NCBI GenBank assembly: GCA_948144175.1
Contig: CANXME010002096.1
Location: 930,001-994,000 of the forward strand
Length of the DNA: 64,000 nucleotides
Direction: 5' to 3'
From: Closterium sp. NIES-65
Lineage: Eukaryota; Streptophyta; Zygnematophyceae; Desmidiales; Closteriaceae
Shown here: piece by piece, positions 11,851-22,761 of the stretch
Position numbering within the stretch: position 1 is the stretch's first letter
How the letters are laid out: each line of letters begins with the position of its first letter
Notes under the pieces: generated by a model
Told to the model about the DNA's origin: nothing
Database searches by the model: none
What the model saw: only the letters and a program-made list of their open reading frames with translations
Position numbers and translations under genes: made by a program

Positions 11851-14800
11851 ATGGCGACAGCAGCTAGCACCGTCGCTGCTAGTTATGCGAGTATCAAGTA
11901 CGTCCTTAGTTTAACGATCTCGTGGTGTGGTGCGTTCGACCTTCGTTCTGTCTTGTTCAACTGTTCGCTTTTAGGTAGAGTCGCAAACAATCTAAGACTT
12001 TTTTTTTTTCTTCTTTTTTTCCCTTCATCGTATAAGTGTACTATTCAGCATAATCGCCGACATTCTATCAACGGGCACTTGACATAGTCGAGTTTCTCAG
12101 CTTCATCTCATACTTCCGCCTTGCATTTCACTCCGCATTCCACTCCCGATCAGATCGCTCGTCGCAACACAATCCCCGGCGACCACACCCGACGCTCACT
12201 CTCAACCAGCAGCTCTCCACGCTCCTCCGCCGCATCTCACCGCCTCACACTCCTCCTCCAGACGGCGACCCATCCAGATCGTCGCTCTCAGCAGCAGCAG
12301 CAGCCATAACCGGAGCCGATCAGTCCCCTTCGGAGACTCCGGATGGCTTAGGAAAGCCGCTTTAACCGGCGCGGGTCTAGCAGCCGGCAGCGGCATTGGC
12401 TGCGTCTTAATGCGTCAAGATGGTCTTGATATTCTTAACAGTCTTATAGGAGGGGGAGGAGGTGGGGGGCGAGACGGTAGCGGCGGCGGGGGAGGCGGAG
12501 GAGGGGGTGGCGGAGGGGGGAAGGGGCGAGGCGGGGGAAAGCGGAACTGGTGGGAGTGGGACGCGGCTGTAGCGGCGGAGGATGACGAGGAATCGGAATC
12601 GGAGGACGAGGAGAGCGACGACGAGGAGGAGTCGGATGAGGAGGAGGAGGACGAGGAGGAGGAGGAGGAAGAGGAGGAGGGCGATGCGAAGGCGAAGGAG
12701 GTGGCGGGGAAGAAGGAAGCAGAGGAGAAGGCGAAGAAGGAGAAGGAGAAGAAAGCGGCGGCTGCGGCGGTTAAAGCGGAGGAGTTCGACCCTCACGGCA
12801 TGCGGGTGAGACTGGGTTCAGCCCTTATAGCATGCTTGTGAGGTTGAGTTCAGCCTTTATAACATGCGGGTGAGATTGGGTTCAACCCTTATCATTAGCG
12901 GAATAAATTGAGTCGGCACACAGCATGCGTGTGACGATCGACTGGAACGCGCCTCGTCTTAGGTCAGCGGAATAAGTTGCGCGAGGAGGTGACACCTTTA
13001 AAAAATCCTGAGGGCAATCGAAAACACTCTGGCCTGCGAACACACCCCAGTGCCGTCCCCACTCCGCATTGCGATTATTTACTCGACTCACTAGCCATGT
13101 CGCCTCAATCATAGCACAATGCCCGCCCCTCACTCTGCACTCCCCTCTTTCCTCGTTCCACTCTCCACGCTCCATTCCCCGCGCCCCACACCGCATACCA
13201 AAGTCCCCGACCCCCGCATTGCGCGTGCGTGCAGCGGAGCCAGCGGACATGCGGGGGTTGAGAACTCCGCGTTCTCCCCGCATCCCCAGGCTGCGCGTGC
13301 GTGTCAGCGCGCACGCGGAACGCAGAGACGAGCTGAGCACGACGAAGCCCTTCTTGCCTCAATATCTTCCTTCCTCCCTCCCTACTTCTCGCCCTCCTCC
13401 CTTCCGCGCTCCCCCCCCACCTCCCCCCCACGCTGGCACGCGCGTGGCGGTAGACAAGGCAGCAAAATAAAGCCCTCTGTTGCCTCATATTTTTGCCCCT
13501 CCCCCTCCCCCTCCCCCTCCCCCTCTCCCTTCCCCCCCACACCAGGCGGGCACGCGCGTGGCGGTGGACAAGCTGAGCACGACGAAGCGGTACCGCGTGG
13601 CGGACGTTGACCTGGTTGACCAGCGCAGCGACCGCGTCATTCCCAAGGCGGACGGGTTCTACGAGATGGTGTCGGTGGGCAAGGGCACCGTGTGCACGCG
13701 CGCGCAGCTCGAGGCCGAGGTGGCCAACATGGCGTCGAGTGGAATGTTCCAGATGGTGGAGGCCGACACTGTTGCCAATCCGGACGGGTCCATAAAGGTG
13801 CGTGTAGTGAAGCAGGAGTTACAACGAGTCGAGTCATGCTTAACAACGAAGATGAGGTGGGGTGGGTTTTAGAGGCGGAGGTGGCGAAAATGGCGTCCAG
13901 CGGCATGTTCCAAATGGTGGAGGCCGATACCGTTGCCAACCCGGACGGATCGATAAAGGTACTTATGGCAAAGCCGGGTTCGCTTATAACGGGGATGGGA
14001 TGAGGTGGGGTGGAGGTCGAGAGGCAGAGGTGGCGATCATGGCGTCGAGTGGCATGTTCCATATGGTGGAGGCCGATACCGTCGCCAATCTGGATGGATC
14101 CATCAAGGTGCGTGCAACGAAGGAGGACTTGCTTAAAACGGGGATGAGATGAGGTGTGTTGGTTGGAGCGTGAGCGGCGGAGGTGGGCCACATGGCATCC
14201 AGCGTCGTGTTCCAGGTGGTGGAGCACTCACAGCAGCCGCCCTGCCGTGACTGCGGTACCGTAACCTACCCCTGCCTGCCCTCCTTCGCCCCTTCCGCCA
14301 CCTTAAACCCACCCCGTTCGCCCCATCCCCCACTTCCCGTTCCCCACCGCAACCCTGCACTCCCCCTTCCTCCCGCTCCCCCGCAATCCCTGTGTGTCCC
14401 ACAGCTGGAGGTGAAGGTTCTAGAAGCGCAGTGGCAGGCGGAGAAGACGGTGCGGTGTGTGAACATGGGGCTCGTGCAGCCCAACGCCGCATGTGCGGAA
14501 TGGCTGTTGCTCACCCCTGCCTTTCCCTGCCCCTGCTGCCGCTTCCCCACGCCCTGTTCCCCCGTCCCCGCCCCCCGTTTCCCCAACCCAACAACCACTC
14601 ATTCCATATGCGGGTTGCAGCTGGAGGTGAAGGTGCTGGAGGCGCAGTGGCAAGCGGCCAAGACGGTGCGCTGCGTGAACATGGGGCTCGTGCAGCCGGA
14701 CGCCTCAGGGCAGGAGGCGTCAGAGGACGCGGCGAAGCAGGAGGCTGCGTATGCGGAGCGGCTGAGGCAGGCGCCCTTGCCACCGTAACTGATCCCTGAC

Positions 14801-14864
14801 TGCCTTCCCTCGCCCCTTCCCACCTCCCCTTGCCCCGGTTCCCACATCCCCCACTCCCCGTTCC

Positions 14865-14896
<32 letters not shown>

Positions 14897-17800
14897 CTCT
14901 TCTGCACTCCGCAGCTGGAGGTGAAGGTTCTTGAAGCGCAGTGGCAGGCGGCGAAGACGGTGCGGTGTGTGAACATGGGGCTCGTGCAGCCGGACGCCTC
15001 AGGGCAGGAGGCGTCGGAGGACGCGGCGAAGCAGGAGGCTGCGTACGCGGAGCGGCTGAGGCAGGCGCGGCAGTGCCTGCTGCCGCGCAAGGTGGAGAAC
15101 GAGCTGAGCGCCATGGTGCAGCGCGAGGGCCGCCTCACTGCCCGCATGCTGCAGAAGATCCGGGATCGTATCCTCAAGTGGTACCACGACAAGGGCTACG
15201 CCTGTGCCAATGTGAGTGCGGCTTGTGTGTGGGAATGTGCGTGATAGGTGGGTGGGTGGGTTGGTGGATGGTCAGTATGTGGGTGAGTGACATTGCAGCC
15301 TGCTGCAGAAAATCAGAGATTGCATTCTCAAGTAATACCCTCTCCCCTTACACACGCATGCTTACAGGTGATCAACTTCGGCAATCTGAACACGCCTGAC
15401 ATCGTGTGCGAGGTGGTGGAGGGCGATGTGACGGGCGTGGAGGTGCAGTTTCTCGACAAGATGGGGCAGCGCTGCGAAGGCATCACTGACGAGCGCGTTG
15501 TGATGCGAGAACTGCCCATTGAGGTGAGGGGGGATAGAGGAGAGAGGGGGAGAGGGGAGAGGGGGGGAGACGACAAGTGGGGTGGGGATAGAGGGAAGTG
15601 CTTGTTTGTGTTTCCTGGACAACGCTGCACGTGCGAAGGCATCACTGATGAGCGCGTTGTGATGCGAGAGCTTCCCGTGATGGGGAAGAGAGGGAGGAGT
15701 GGGTGGGGAGAATGGGGAAGGTGGGGGAAGAAGGTTCGAGGAGGAGATTGAAGGGTGAAGGAAGAGAGCGGGGAGGAAGAGTGAGGGGGGGAGGTTTCAA
15801 CATCAACGTTGAACCCACCTTCCGCACTCCCCCCTTCCCCGCTTTTCGTCTCACAAAGATTCAGCCAAGCAACGTAATCATATTCACCAACCACTCTTCC
15901 CCCTTCCCCCCTGCCCGCGCAGATCAAGCCGGGCAACGTGTTCAACATCGAGGCGGGGCGCAAGGCGCTGCAGAGCATCTCGTCGCTGCAGCTGTTCGCC
16001 AACATGGAGGTCAACCCGCGCCCCGATGACCAGCTGGAGGGCGGCATCGTGATGGAGGTGAAGGTCCGCGAGCAGGAGCCCACGTCCGCTGAGGTGCAGA
16101 CGGAGTGGAGCATCCAGCCTGGGGATACCGGCAAACCCACGGTAAGCTGGCAGGGTGTTGGGTAGGGTGCATGGTGAAGTTTGGGGTGTGCAGTGCGGTG
16201 TAGTTGTTGGGAGGTCAACCCGCGCCCCGACGACCAGCTGGAGGGCGGCATCGTGATGGAGGTGAAGGTCCGCGAGCAGGAGCCCACTTCTGCGGAAGTG
16301 CAGACCAAGTGAAGCATTCAGTCTGGGGACACTGGCAAGCCCACGGTAAGCTGGCAGGATGAGGGGTACGGACCGTACGGTGTTGAGTAGGGTGTGGGGT
16401 AGTGTGTGGAGTTTGCAGTGCGGGGTAGTTGTCGGGACGGGAGGTCAACCGACGCCCCGAGGACCAGCTGGAGGGTGGAATTGTGATGGAGGCGAAGGTG
16501 GGGGGCAGATGGAGTGAGCGTTCAGCCTTGCAACGCCTGAAGGCATTGTCACTTGTCTCCCTTCCCGTGCTCCTCATGGGAATCCTCTCACATGCACCGC
16601 TGTCACTCCCATCTCCACCCACCCGCTCCCCCGGTCCCAATGCCAGGTGTCCATCCTGCCAGGTGGCAGCGTGTCATTCGAGCATCGCAACATCAACGGC
16701 CTCAATCGCTCCGTCACCGGCTCTGTCAGCGCCGGCAACCTGCTCTCGCCGCAGGTACTGCATTTGTTATGTGCGAGGGGTCACAGCAGATGATTTACTA
16801 GTTATTTGCGTTCAAAATATATTTCGTATACATGTAATGTGAGATGTACATCTGCATATGCATGTAGAATCATGGTTGTGGTAGTGGCGAGGCAGGCACT
16901 CCTCTGGCCAAACTGCCTCTCCATTCTGAGAGCGTTATTGCTGTAGCTTCATGGTGTATTTTGAGGCGCCTCGTGTTATAGTAGAAAGGACGACCATAAT
17001 TCCCTCTCTCACCCGACCTAACTCCCGCCTCCTTTATCCCCCCCAACCTCCTCGCCACAGGACGATCTGGTGTTCAAGCTGGAGTATGTGCATCCCTACA
17101 TCGACGGTGTGGATGACACGAGCCCTTAGTGAGGACAACCATAACCCCTCTCCCACCCAATCCCCACTACCCCGTTTAACCCCCTCGCCACAGGACGATC
17201 TGGTGTTCAAGCTGGAGTACGTGCATCCGTACATCGACGGGGTGGACGACACGAGCCGCAACAGAGTGGGGCGAGTGACGTGCTTCAACCACCGCAAGGT
17301 GTCGGCCGTCTTCACGGGCGGGCCGTCTCTTGACGAGGTGCCGGCCATTTGGGTGGACCGTGCCGGCATCAAGGCCACTGTTAGTGAGGTGAGATGCTGG
17401 GGGAGGAGGGATGGGTAGCAAAACGTGGGGGACAGGATGGAAAGCAGTGAGAAAATGGTTTAAGAATGGTGAAAACCGGTGCGAAGGGGTGACAACGAGG
17501 CTGGGAAGGGTGGCGTGCTTCAACCACCGCAAGGTGTCGGCTGTGTTCACGGGCGGGCCGTCGCTGGACGAGGTGCTGGCCATCTGGGTGGACTGTGCCG
17601 GCATGAAGGCCACTGTCAGTGAGGTGAGGTCGAGGGGGAGCAGGGGCGATGTGAGACAGGACTAGAAGCTGTGAAAACAGGGGCTAAGAATAATAAAAAC
17701 CGGTGCACAGAGGTGAAGTTGAGGTGGGGATGCAGGAGTGACGTGCTTCAACCACCGCAAGGTGTCAGCTGTCTTCACGGGCGGGCCGTCGCTGGATGAG

Positions 17801-20237
17801 GTGCTGGCCATCTGGGTGGACCGTGCCGGCATCAAGGCCACTGTCAGTGAGGTGAGATGCTGGGGGGGATAGGGTAGGGATGGGTAGCAACTCTGCTTAT
17901 CCTTGAGCATCGCCGACCCCTCTGCCTCTCAACTTCCCGCCATCCCCATCGTTCCTCCCCCTCTCTCTCTCTCTCTCTCTGTCCCTTTCCCTCGCTCCCA
18001 TCCCCGTCCACTCACAGAACTTCACCCGTCAGAGCCGCATCACCTATGGCGCAGTGATAGAGGAGGTGACAACGCGCGATGAGAACACGAGCATCTGCAC
18101 ACACGGCTTCAAGATGCTGCCCTCCGGCCTGCCCACGCCCGACGGCCCGCCCACCACGCTCAGTGGCACCGGTGTTGACCGCGTGGCATTCCTTCAGGCA
18201 AACGTGACGCGTGATAACACCAACTTTGTCAACGGCACGCCTGTTGGCGACCGTACCATTTTCCAGGTGAGAAGGCCAGGAAACAGGCACAGGTCATGAG
18301 GTGCTGCCCCCGATGGCCCGCCCACCACACTCAGCGACGCTGGTGTGGATCGCGTGGCGTTCCTGCAGGCCGGTGTCAAGTGCAACAACACCACGTTTGT
18401 CGTCAATGGCACGCCTGTTGTTGTCAATGTCAATGTCTGGGCATCGGGTCAGCCTTCCCATTCTTCAACCGCCATCAGCTGACGCACACGCGCTTCATGC
18501 AGCTCAGCGAGGAGGACGTGGACCGAGTGGAGCCCCTTGACCGCCTTGACTTCCTTGACCCCTCCTTATCTGCAGCTGCTGGTGCCCGTTCGATGTGTTT
18601 CAACTCCCGTTTCCCAACCCCCCTCTCCCCTTTCCGGCTCCTGTTGGCGCCACAGGTGGACCAGGGTCTGGGCATCGGGTCAGCCTTCCCATTCTTCAAC
18701 CGACATCAGCTCACGCACACGTGGTTCATGCAGCTCAGCGAGGAGGACGTGGACCATGCGGACCGCTCTTCACCGGCTTCACTGCCTTGACCCCACCCTA
18801 ACTGCCGCTGCCGGTGTCAGTTCGATGTGCTTCAACTCCCATTTCCTTACCCCTCTCTCTTCATTCCGGCTCCCCCTCGCCCCACAGGTGGACCAGGGTC
18901 TGGGCATCGGTTCGGCCTTCCCCTTTTTCAACCGGCATCAGCTGACGCACACGCGCTTCATGCAGCTGAGTGAGGAGGACGTGGACCATGCGGACCGCCC
19001 GCCCATGGTGGGGGTGCTGCACGCGCGCTACGGGGGGTGCATGGGCGACCTGCCGTCGTATGAAGCGTATGCGCTGGGCGGGCCTTATTCCGTCCGCGGG
19101 TACAACATGGGCGAGATTGGAGCTGCCAGGCGCTTCCTTGAGGTGAGTGCTTTGAGGGGGGAGAGGGGGTCAGGGGGGAAGGATGGAGCTAGTGTGTGTG
19201 TGTGGTTGTGTGTCTGGGAGTGTTGACCGCCCGCCCATGGTGGGGGTGCTGCACGCGCGCTACGGGGGGTGCCTGGGCGACCTCCCATCCTACGAGGCGG
19301 TATGCGCTGGGCGGGCCGTATTCGGTCCGCGGGTACAACATGGGCGAGATTGGCGCCGCCAGGCGCTTCCTTGAGGTAAGTGTATTGGGTGGGGAGAGAG
19401 GGATGGGTGGAGAAAGTGTGTGCGCCTTGGGGTGCCTGGGCGACCTGCCGTCGTACGAGGCGTATGCACTGGGCGGGCCGTATTCGGTCCGCGGGTACAA
19501 CATGGGCGAGATTGGAGCCGCCAGGCGCTTCCTTGAGGTGCGTGGCTGGGTTGGCCTATGGTGGTGTTGATGTGCCTCAGGGGCTGTCTGGGTGCTCGAG
19601 GTGCTTGGGGTACTTTGGGGTGTCTGCTGGGAATTTTTTGAGAATTCTTGACGTTGCTGGGAGTTTTTGAGAATTCTTGACGTTGCTGGGAATTTTTTAG
19701 AATTCTTGACGTTGCTGGGAATTTTTGAGAATTCTTGACGTTGCTGGGAGTTGGTGAGAATTCTCAAAAACTCCCTGGGCTGCCTGGGAGTTCGAGGTGC
19801 TTGGGGTACTTGGGGGTGCCTGCTTGTGTGCGTATGTGTTGTGTGTGAAAGTTGGGATCTGGGAGGAGGCCACCCACTCTCATCTTTCTCCCAGCTCGTC
19901 CTGCTTGGCCTTCCTTCCATCGTCCTCTCTCAACTCCTCATTAACGTTTCCCTTATCCCTGCCTTCTCTATTTACTTGCCCCCATTATCCCTCTCAGCTT
20001 GCGGGTGAGATCAGGGTCCCAGTCAAGACCACCCATGCCTATGCCTTTGCTGAGATGGCCTCTGACCTTGGCAGCTCCGGTATGGTTTCTGGTAACCCTA
20101 CTGAGTTCTTCCGCCGAGCCGGCTTCGGAGCCTCGGTGGGTGCTGGTGTCAGGCTCGGCACCGTGCGTGCGGAGTACGCTCGGGATTGCAACATGGGCAC
20201 TGGCTCATGGTTTGTCCGGTTCGGCGAGAGGTTCTAA
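11851..20237 (+). CDS. TOC75: Toc75, chloroplast outer-envelope protein import channel
   Basis: Omp85-family beta-barrel that forms the preprotein channel of the TOC complex in the outer plastid envelope. Eleven exons join in phase: 11851-11897, about 12262-12805, 13546-13797, 14915-15211, 15368-15523, 15923-16141, 16647-16754, 17194-17388, 18018-18266, 18888-19142, 19998-20237, giving about 853 residues (land-plant Toc75-III is slightly over 800). Seen in order: a transit region with a Gly-rich stretch and an acidic/Lys-rich linker; POTRA repeats (KRYRVADVDL, ANMASSGMFQMVEAD, KIRDRILKWYHDKGYACA, VINFGNLNTPDIVCEVVEGD, GNVFNIEAGRKAL); then barrel strands (DDLVFKLEYVHPYIDGVDD, CFNHRKVSAVFTGGP, GPPTTLSGTGVDRVAFLQAN, DQGLGIGSAFPFFNRHQLT, YALGGPYSVRGYNMGE) and the terminal FVRFGERF. 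The first two exons are uncertain: the acceptor at 12261 is chosen because it restores frame. Introns hold many exon shards. No strong alternative identity. Confidence 0.93.
12799..12895. repeat. exon-2 donor junction shards (Toc75)
   Basis: The exon end and donor (GCATGCGG/GTGAGACTGGG) is repeated twice more (from about 12830 and 12861), each followed by TTCAGCC or TTCAACC and CTTAT or TTTAT. Period about 31-38 bp. Confidence 0.85.
13309..13470. repeat. exon-3 acceptor-side shards (Toc75)
   Basis: Diverged partial copies of the exon-3 start: GCTGAGCACGACGAAGCCC near 13332 and GGCACGCGCGTGGCGGTAGA near 13434. They precede the real exon at 13546. The second reads into a stop. Confidence 0.8.
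13871..14224. repeat. exon-3 donor-side shards (Toc75), three copies
   Basis: Copies of the exon end encoding EAEVAKMASSGMFQMVEAD and the following DGSIK occur at 13871-13958 and 14021-14107. Both keep a GT donor. A shorter third copy is at 14171-14224. The real exon ends at 13797. Confidence 0.9.
14405..14774. repeat. exon-4 acceptor-side shards (Toc75), two copies
   Basis: CAG plus the exon start (LEVKVLEAQWQA) occurs at 14405 and 14621 before the complete exon at 14915. The first copy breaks off after about 90 bp, the second after about 150 bp. Confidence 0.9.
14866..14895. repeat. C30 homopolymer
   Basis: Thirty consecutive C residues 19 bp before the exon-4 acceptor of Toc75. Confidence 0.95.
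16211..16504. repeat. exon-6 shards (Toc75), one with in-frame stop
   Basis: 16211-16346 repeats the second half of exon 6 (EVNPRPDDQLEGGIVMEVKV onward) up to a GTAAGC donor, but AAG TGA replaces the GAG TGG of the real exon. A third, shorter copy starts at 16441. Confidence 0.88.
17061..17851. repeat. exon-8 shards on both sides of the real exon (Toc75)
   Basis: 17061-17129 copies the acceptor and exon start (DDLVFKLEYVHPYIDGVDD). 17505-17622 and 17739-17851 copy the exon end (CFNHRKVSAVFTGGPSLDE to KATVSE) with GTGAG donors. The complete exon is 17194-17388. Confidence 0.92.
18296..18790. repeat. exon-9 and exon-10 shards (Toc75)
   Basis: 18296-18530 is a mosaic: an exon-9-like part (PPTTLSDAGVDRVAFLQA in the best frame) runs directly into an exon-10-like part (LGIGSAFPFFNRHQLTHTR). 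18656-18790 repeats the acceptor and start of exon 10. The complete exon 10 begins at 18888. Confidence 0.88.
19226..19538. repeat. exon-10 donor-side shards (Toc75), two copies
   Basis: Both copies encode the end of exon 10 (GDLPSYEA, GGPYSVRGYNMGEIGAARRF) with GTAAGT or GTGCGT donors. The first has an extra base after GAGGCG that breaks the frame. Confidence 0.9.
19625..19790. repeat. tandem array of half palindromes, GAATTC core
   Basis: Four or five diverged units of about 29 bp (TTTTTGAGAATTCTTGACG plus TTGCTGGGAA), ending in a nearly complete palindrome at 19748-19773 (TGAGAATTCTCA with AAAACTCCC). The same architecture as the 33-bp GTCGAC-core array in the kinase gene. Confidence 0.9.
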
Positions 20238-21045
20238 ACTTGAGAATCATGCAATGCAATGCAAGATTTCTTCACACGTTTTCCTCTCTCTTCAGGGTTC
20301 GTTCACTGACGAATGCTTAGCGCTTGAAACAGTACCGGCAATGAGGTAGACTTACTAGATAGCCGTATAGTACAGCAGAATAGAAAAGCTTTCTCCACTT
20401 GATTGTTTTTGGATCATGGACGCTTGCTTTTTGGGTTTTCTCAAGTGGGCTACGATATGGTAATGTTTCTGAAGTTGACAAATTGAAATCCCAAAATGAA
20501 AAGGTTCGTCCCTATCCAGACGGCATGCATTCTTCCTGCATTTTCACACCCCTCAAGCAGCTCATCGAACCTCGTTGGTTCTCTCCCTCGCTTCCTTGTG
20601 TTTTGGATTAAATCGTTGAAACATGTGCTGCAATTCCACCTCCACCCACTAGTCAGTGTAGGGACCCCCCCAAACCTCGTGTCTCCCAGAATTCCTGCTC
20701 TTTTCATTTCTCACTTCCACCTTGCACACAGTTGTGCCCATTGAGGGTGGCGTGGCGAGACTCGGAGGCAGACCTGCGGGCTCCTGGTAAAGCCTCTAAT
20801 AATATTCCGCTACGCTCTGTCGGAAAGCCACCCTATCAAGAGATGTTGTATGCACTGATAGCTTACACGAAAGGAGGACAACTCTAGACGACAGAGGGTC
20901 ACAGAAGGGGCCTGTCACACTAACGAAAGCTAGTTTATTCATGAGTGTTTTCAACAGGTATGGATAGGGATACGTGTGCGTAAGGGTGAAGACCGTTATG
21001 GAGCAGTTACACTTACAAATGCTGAAAACAATTTCCAGTGAGAGA
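20238..21045. other. intergenic; contains a remnant of the LCIB downstream unit
   Basis: No gene recognised. From about 20925 it resembles the 3' flank of LCIB copies 2 and 3 (AACGAAAGCTAGTTT, AGGGTGAAGACCGTTATGGA, AACAATTTCCAGTGAGAG). Homology to the LCIB unit resumes only at 27307, after the transposon insertions. Confidence 0.6.
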
Positions 21046-21293
21046 GCCAATGTTAAGGGGGGATTTACTGTTCATTCCGAACAGTACTTTCCAGCTCACC
21101 CTTATCCTTATCTTCCTTGATTTCCTAGTGCCACGTGGCACTCTACCTTTCTTGCCTTCAATTCCTAGTCCCACGAAGTACTTACCGACATTCCTAGTCC
21201 CACGAAGTACTTGCATGTTATATCAACCTTGCTTGTTGTTGCTATTATAAACGAATTCTCATTCAACTCTTAGCCTATTTCGCCAATAGTTCT

Positions 21294-21350
21294 ATTGAGA
21301 AAGCTTGCTTTCTTGTCCTTATAATTTGGCATCGTTCTCATTGCAACTGG
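21294..21350. repeat. B2 repeat of the YR retrotransposon
   Basis: 57 bp starting ATTGAGAAAGCTTGCTTTCT, identical to 21651-21707. Confidence 0.9.
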
Positions 21351-21469
21351 CTTATTACAACATATGCATCGTTCGTAAACACATGCTAGTACATGCAAAT
21401 ATTACTAGCTATGGAGTCGTCCGTCCAAGCAGCTGTGGTCTTGTAGTTGGTCCGGGGTGGGTGGTGGGG

Positions 21470-21650
21470 ATGTTGATTGAGCCGTTGGAAAACGAGAAAC
21501 GTGGGTGGAGGGAATGAACTCCAACCCACGGTTTTTGTAGTTGGAGAAGGGCGTTTAGCGCGCTTCGACGCTGCCAAATATTCGGTACAGTCAGCTTCGC
21601 TTTCACAATACACAATTTTGAAAAACATCAATGTGTTTAAAAATTATAAT
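21470..21650. repeat. A2 repeat of the YR retrotransposon
   Basis: 181 bp starting ATGTTGATTGAGCCGTTGG and ending AAAAATTATAAT, identical to 27041-27221. Confidence 0.93.
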
Positions 21651-21707
21651 ATTGAGAAAGCTTGCTTTCTTGTCCTTATAATTTGGCATCGTTCTCATTG
21701 CAACTGG
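21651..21707. repeat. B1 repeat of the YR retrotransposon
   Basis: 57 bp abutting A2. It overlaps the last codons and the stop of the recombinase ORF. Confidence 0.9.
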
Positions 21708-22744
21708 GGCCTCTGAGACATGGCCAGTGGTGGCTTGCGGTTGCGTAAGAGTGCCTCTGCGTGCTGTTCTGGGGGCAGCGCGTATGTCGGGTCCTGTAGG
21801 TCGCGGGATGCCTTGATAAGATGTCCGACGTATGGTGTGACGTACATCTCTTTGGCGGTGTCACTTCGCCACCTGCCCATCCTTTTGAAGATTCTGTCCG
21901 GCACGCCGATGTTGGCGGCTACGGTTGCCGCGCCCTTTCGGAAGGAGTGCGTGCCGAGCTGCTGCTCCCCAAGTCCTACTTTGGCGAATGCTTCTTTACA
22001 CCAGTTTCGGATCGTTGTGTACGAGGGTGGCTTGGCCTGGCCCTTGTTGGCTGAAGCGTGGCTGAAAACGCGAATCAACGACCCCTCGGAATGAGGGCCA
22101 TAGCCAGCGAGTTGGAGGAAGCGTTGGGTGCAGCGCACGGGGCAACAAGGGTCCGTCGTTGCGGCGATGGGAATCCAGGTTCCACGACCAGCCTGGTCCG
22201 TTTTTGAGTGTGGGATGAGGATCCACATGACTGCATCGTCGAATTGGATGTCTTGCCACTGGATGGCAACGAGGTCGGAGTATCGCAAAAATCCGGAGTA
22301 CATGAGGATAGGGATCAACCCCTTCTGAAATTCAGCGGGATTGTCCGACTGCAAGTAGTTCGCGGACATGTCCCGAACTTGTTGGATTGATACGGGCTCC
22401 TTCAAACGACTAGGGCGAGGGCAGTGTCGTTTCGCGTAGTCCCGCACTTGGGTGGTAAACGGTCCGACAGTCGGGCATTTGCTTCCAGTCATGCGATGGG
22501 CGAAGCTGACTGCCGAGCACGTGAGCTGCACTACAGACAAGGTTGCTTTGCGTTGGATTGCATGCACCAAGTATAGCGCGAGGGTCATGTCGGATGCGGG
22601 AAGAAATGGAAGATCCACCTTTGTGCAGAAGGCCCGAAACTTGGCCCAGTACGGTTCGTATGTACGGATTGTCGAATTCGCTCGCGATTGTGTGAGCATG
22701 TTGATGAGTTGGTTGTGTAGCTTTGGGAGCGGATCTGGACACAA
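21695..22744 (-). CDS. tyrosine recombinase of the DIRS-like element
   Basis: 349 residues. It would integrate the circular cDNA of the retrotransposon. Seen: a SAM-like N-terminal part (SRANSTIRTYEPYWAKFRAFC) and all catalytic positions of the phage-integrase family: Arg in SGFLRYSDLVAI, His-x-x-Arg in THSFRKGAATVAAN, Trp in RMGRWRS and a following Tyr in EMYVTPYVG. No frame breaks. The start at 22744 lies 17 bp after the stop of the RT ORF, so the two may share a transcript. The C-terminus runs into the B1 repeat. Confidence 0.92.
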   Translation of the reverse strand: MCPDPLPKLHNQLINMLTQSRANSTIRTYEPYWAKFRAFCTKVDLPFLPASDMTLALYLVHAIQRKATLSVVQLTCSAVSFAHRMTGSKCPTVGPFTTQVRDYAKRHCPRPSRLKEPVSIQQVRDMSANYLQSDNPAEFQKGLIPILMYSGFLRYSDLVAIQWQDIQFDDAVMWILIPHSKTDQAGRGTWIPIAATTDPCCPVRCTQRFLQLAGYGPHSEGSLIRVFSHASANKGQAKPPSYTTIRNWCKEAFAKVGLGEQQLGTHSFRKGAATVAANIGVPDRIFKRMGRWRSDTAKEMYVTPYVGHLIKASRDLQDPTYALPPEQHAEALLRNRKPPLAMSQRPQLQ

Positions 22745-22761
22745 GGCGCGTACATTCTCAA

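Noticed and set aside
12121-12309. Alternative N-terminal reading frame of Toc75 (SRSDRSSQHNPRRP...)
   Set aside because: It hits a TAA at about 12354 before the linker. The frame through VPFGDSGWLRKAALTG fits the downstream exon, though the exact first splice stays uncertain.
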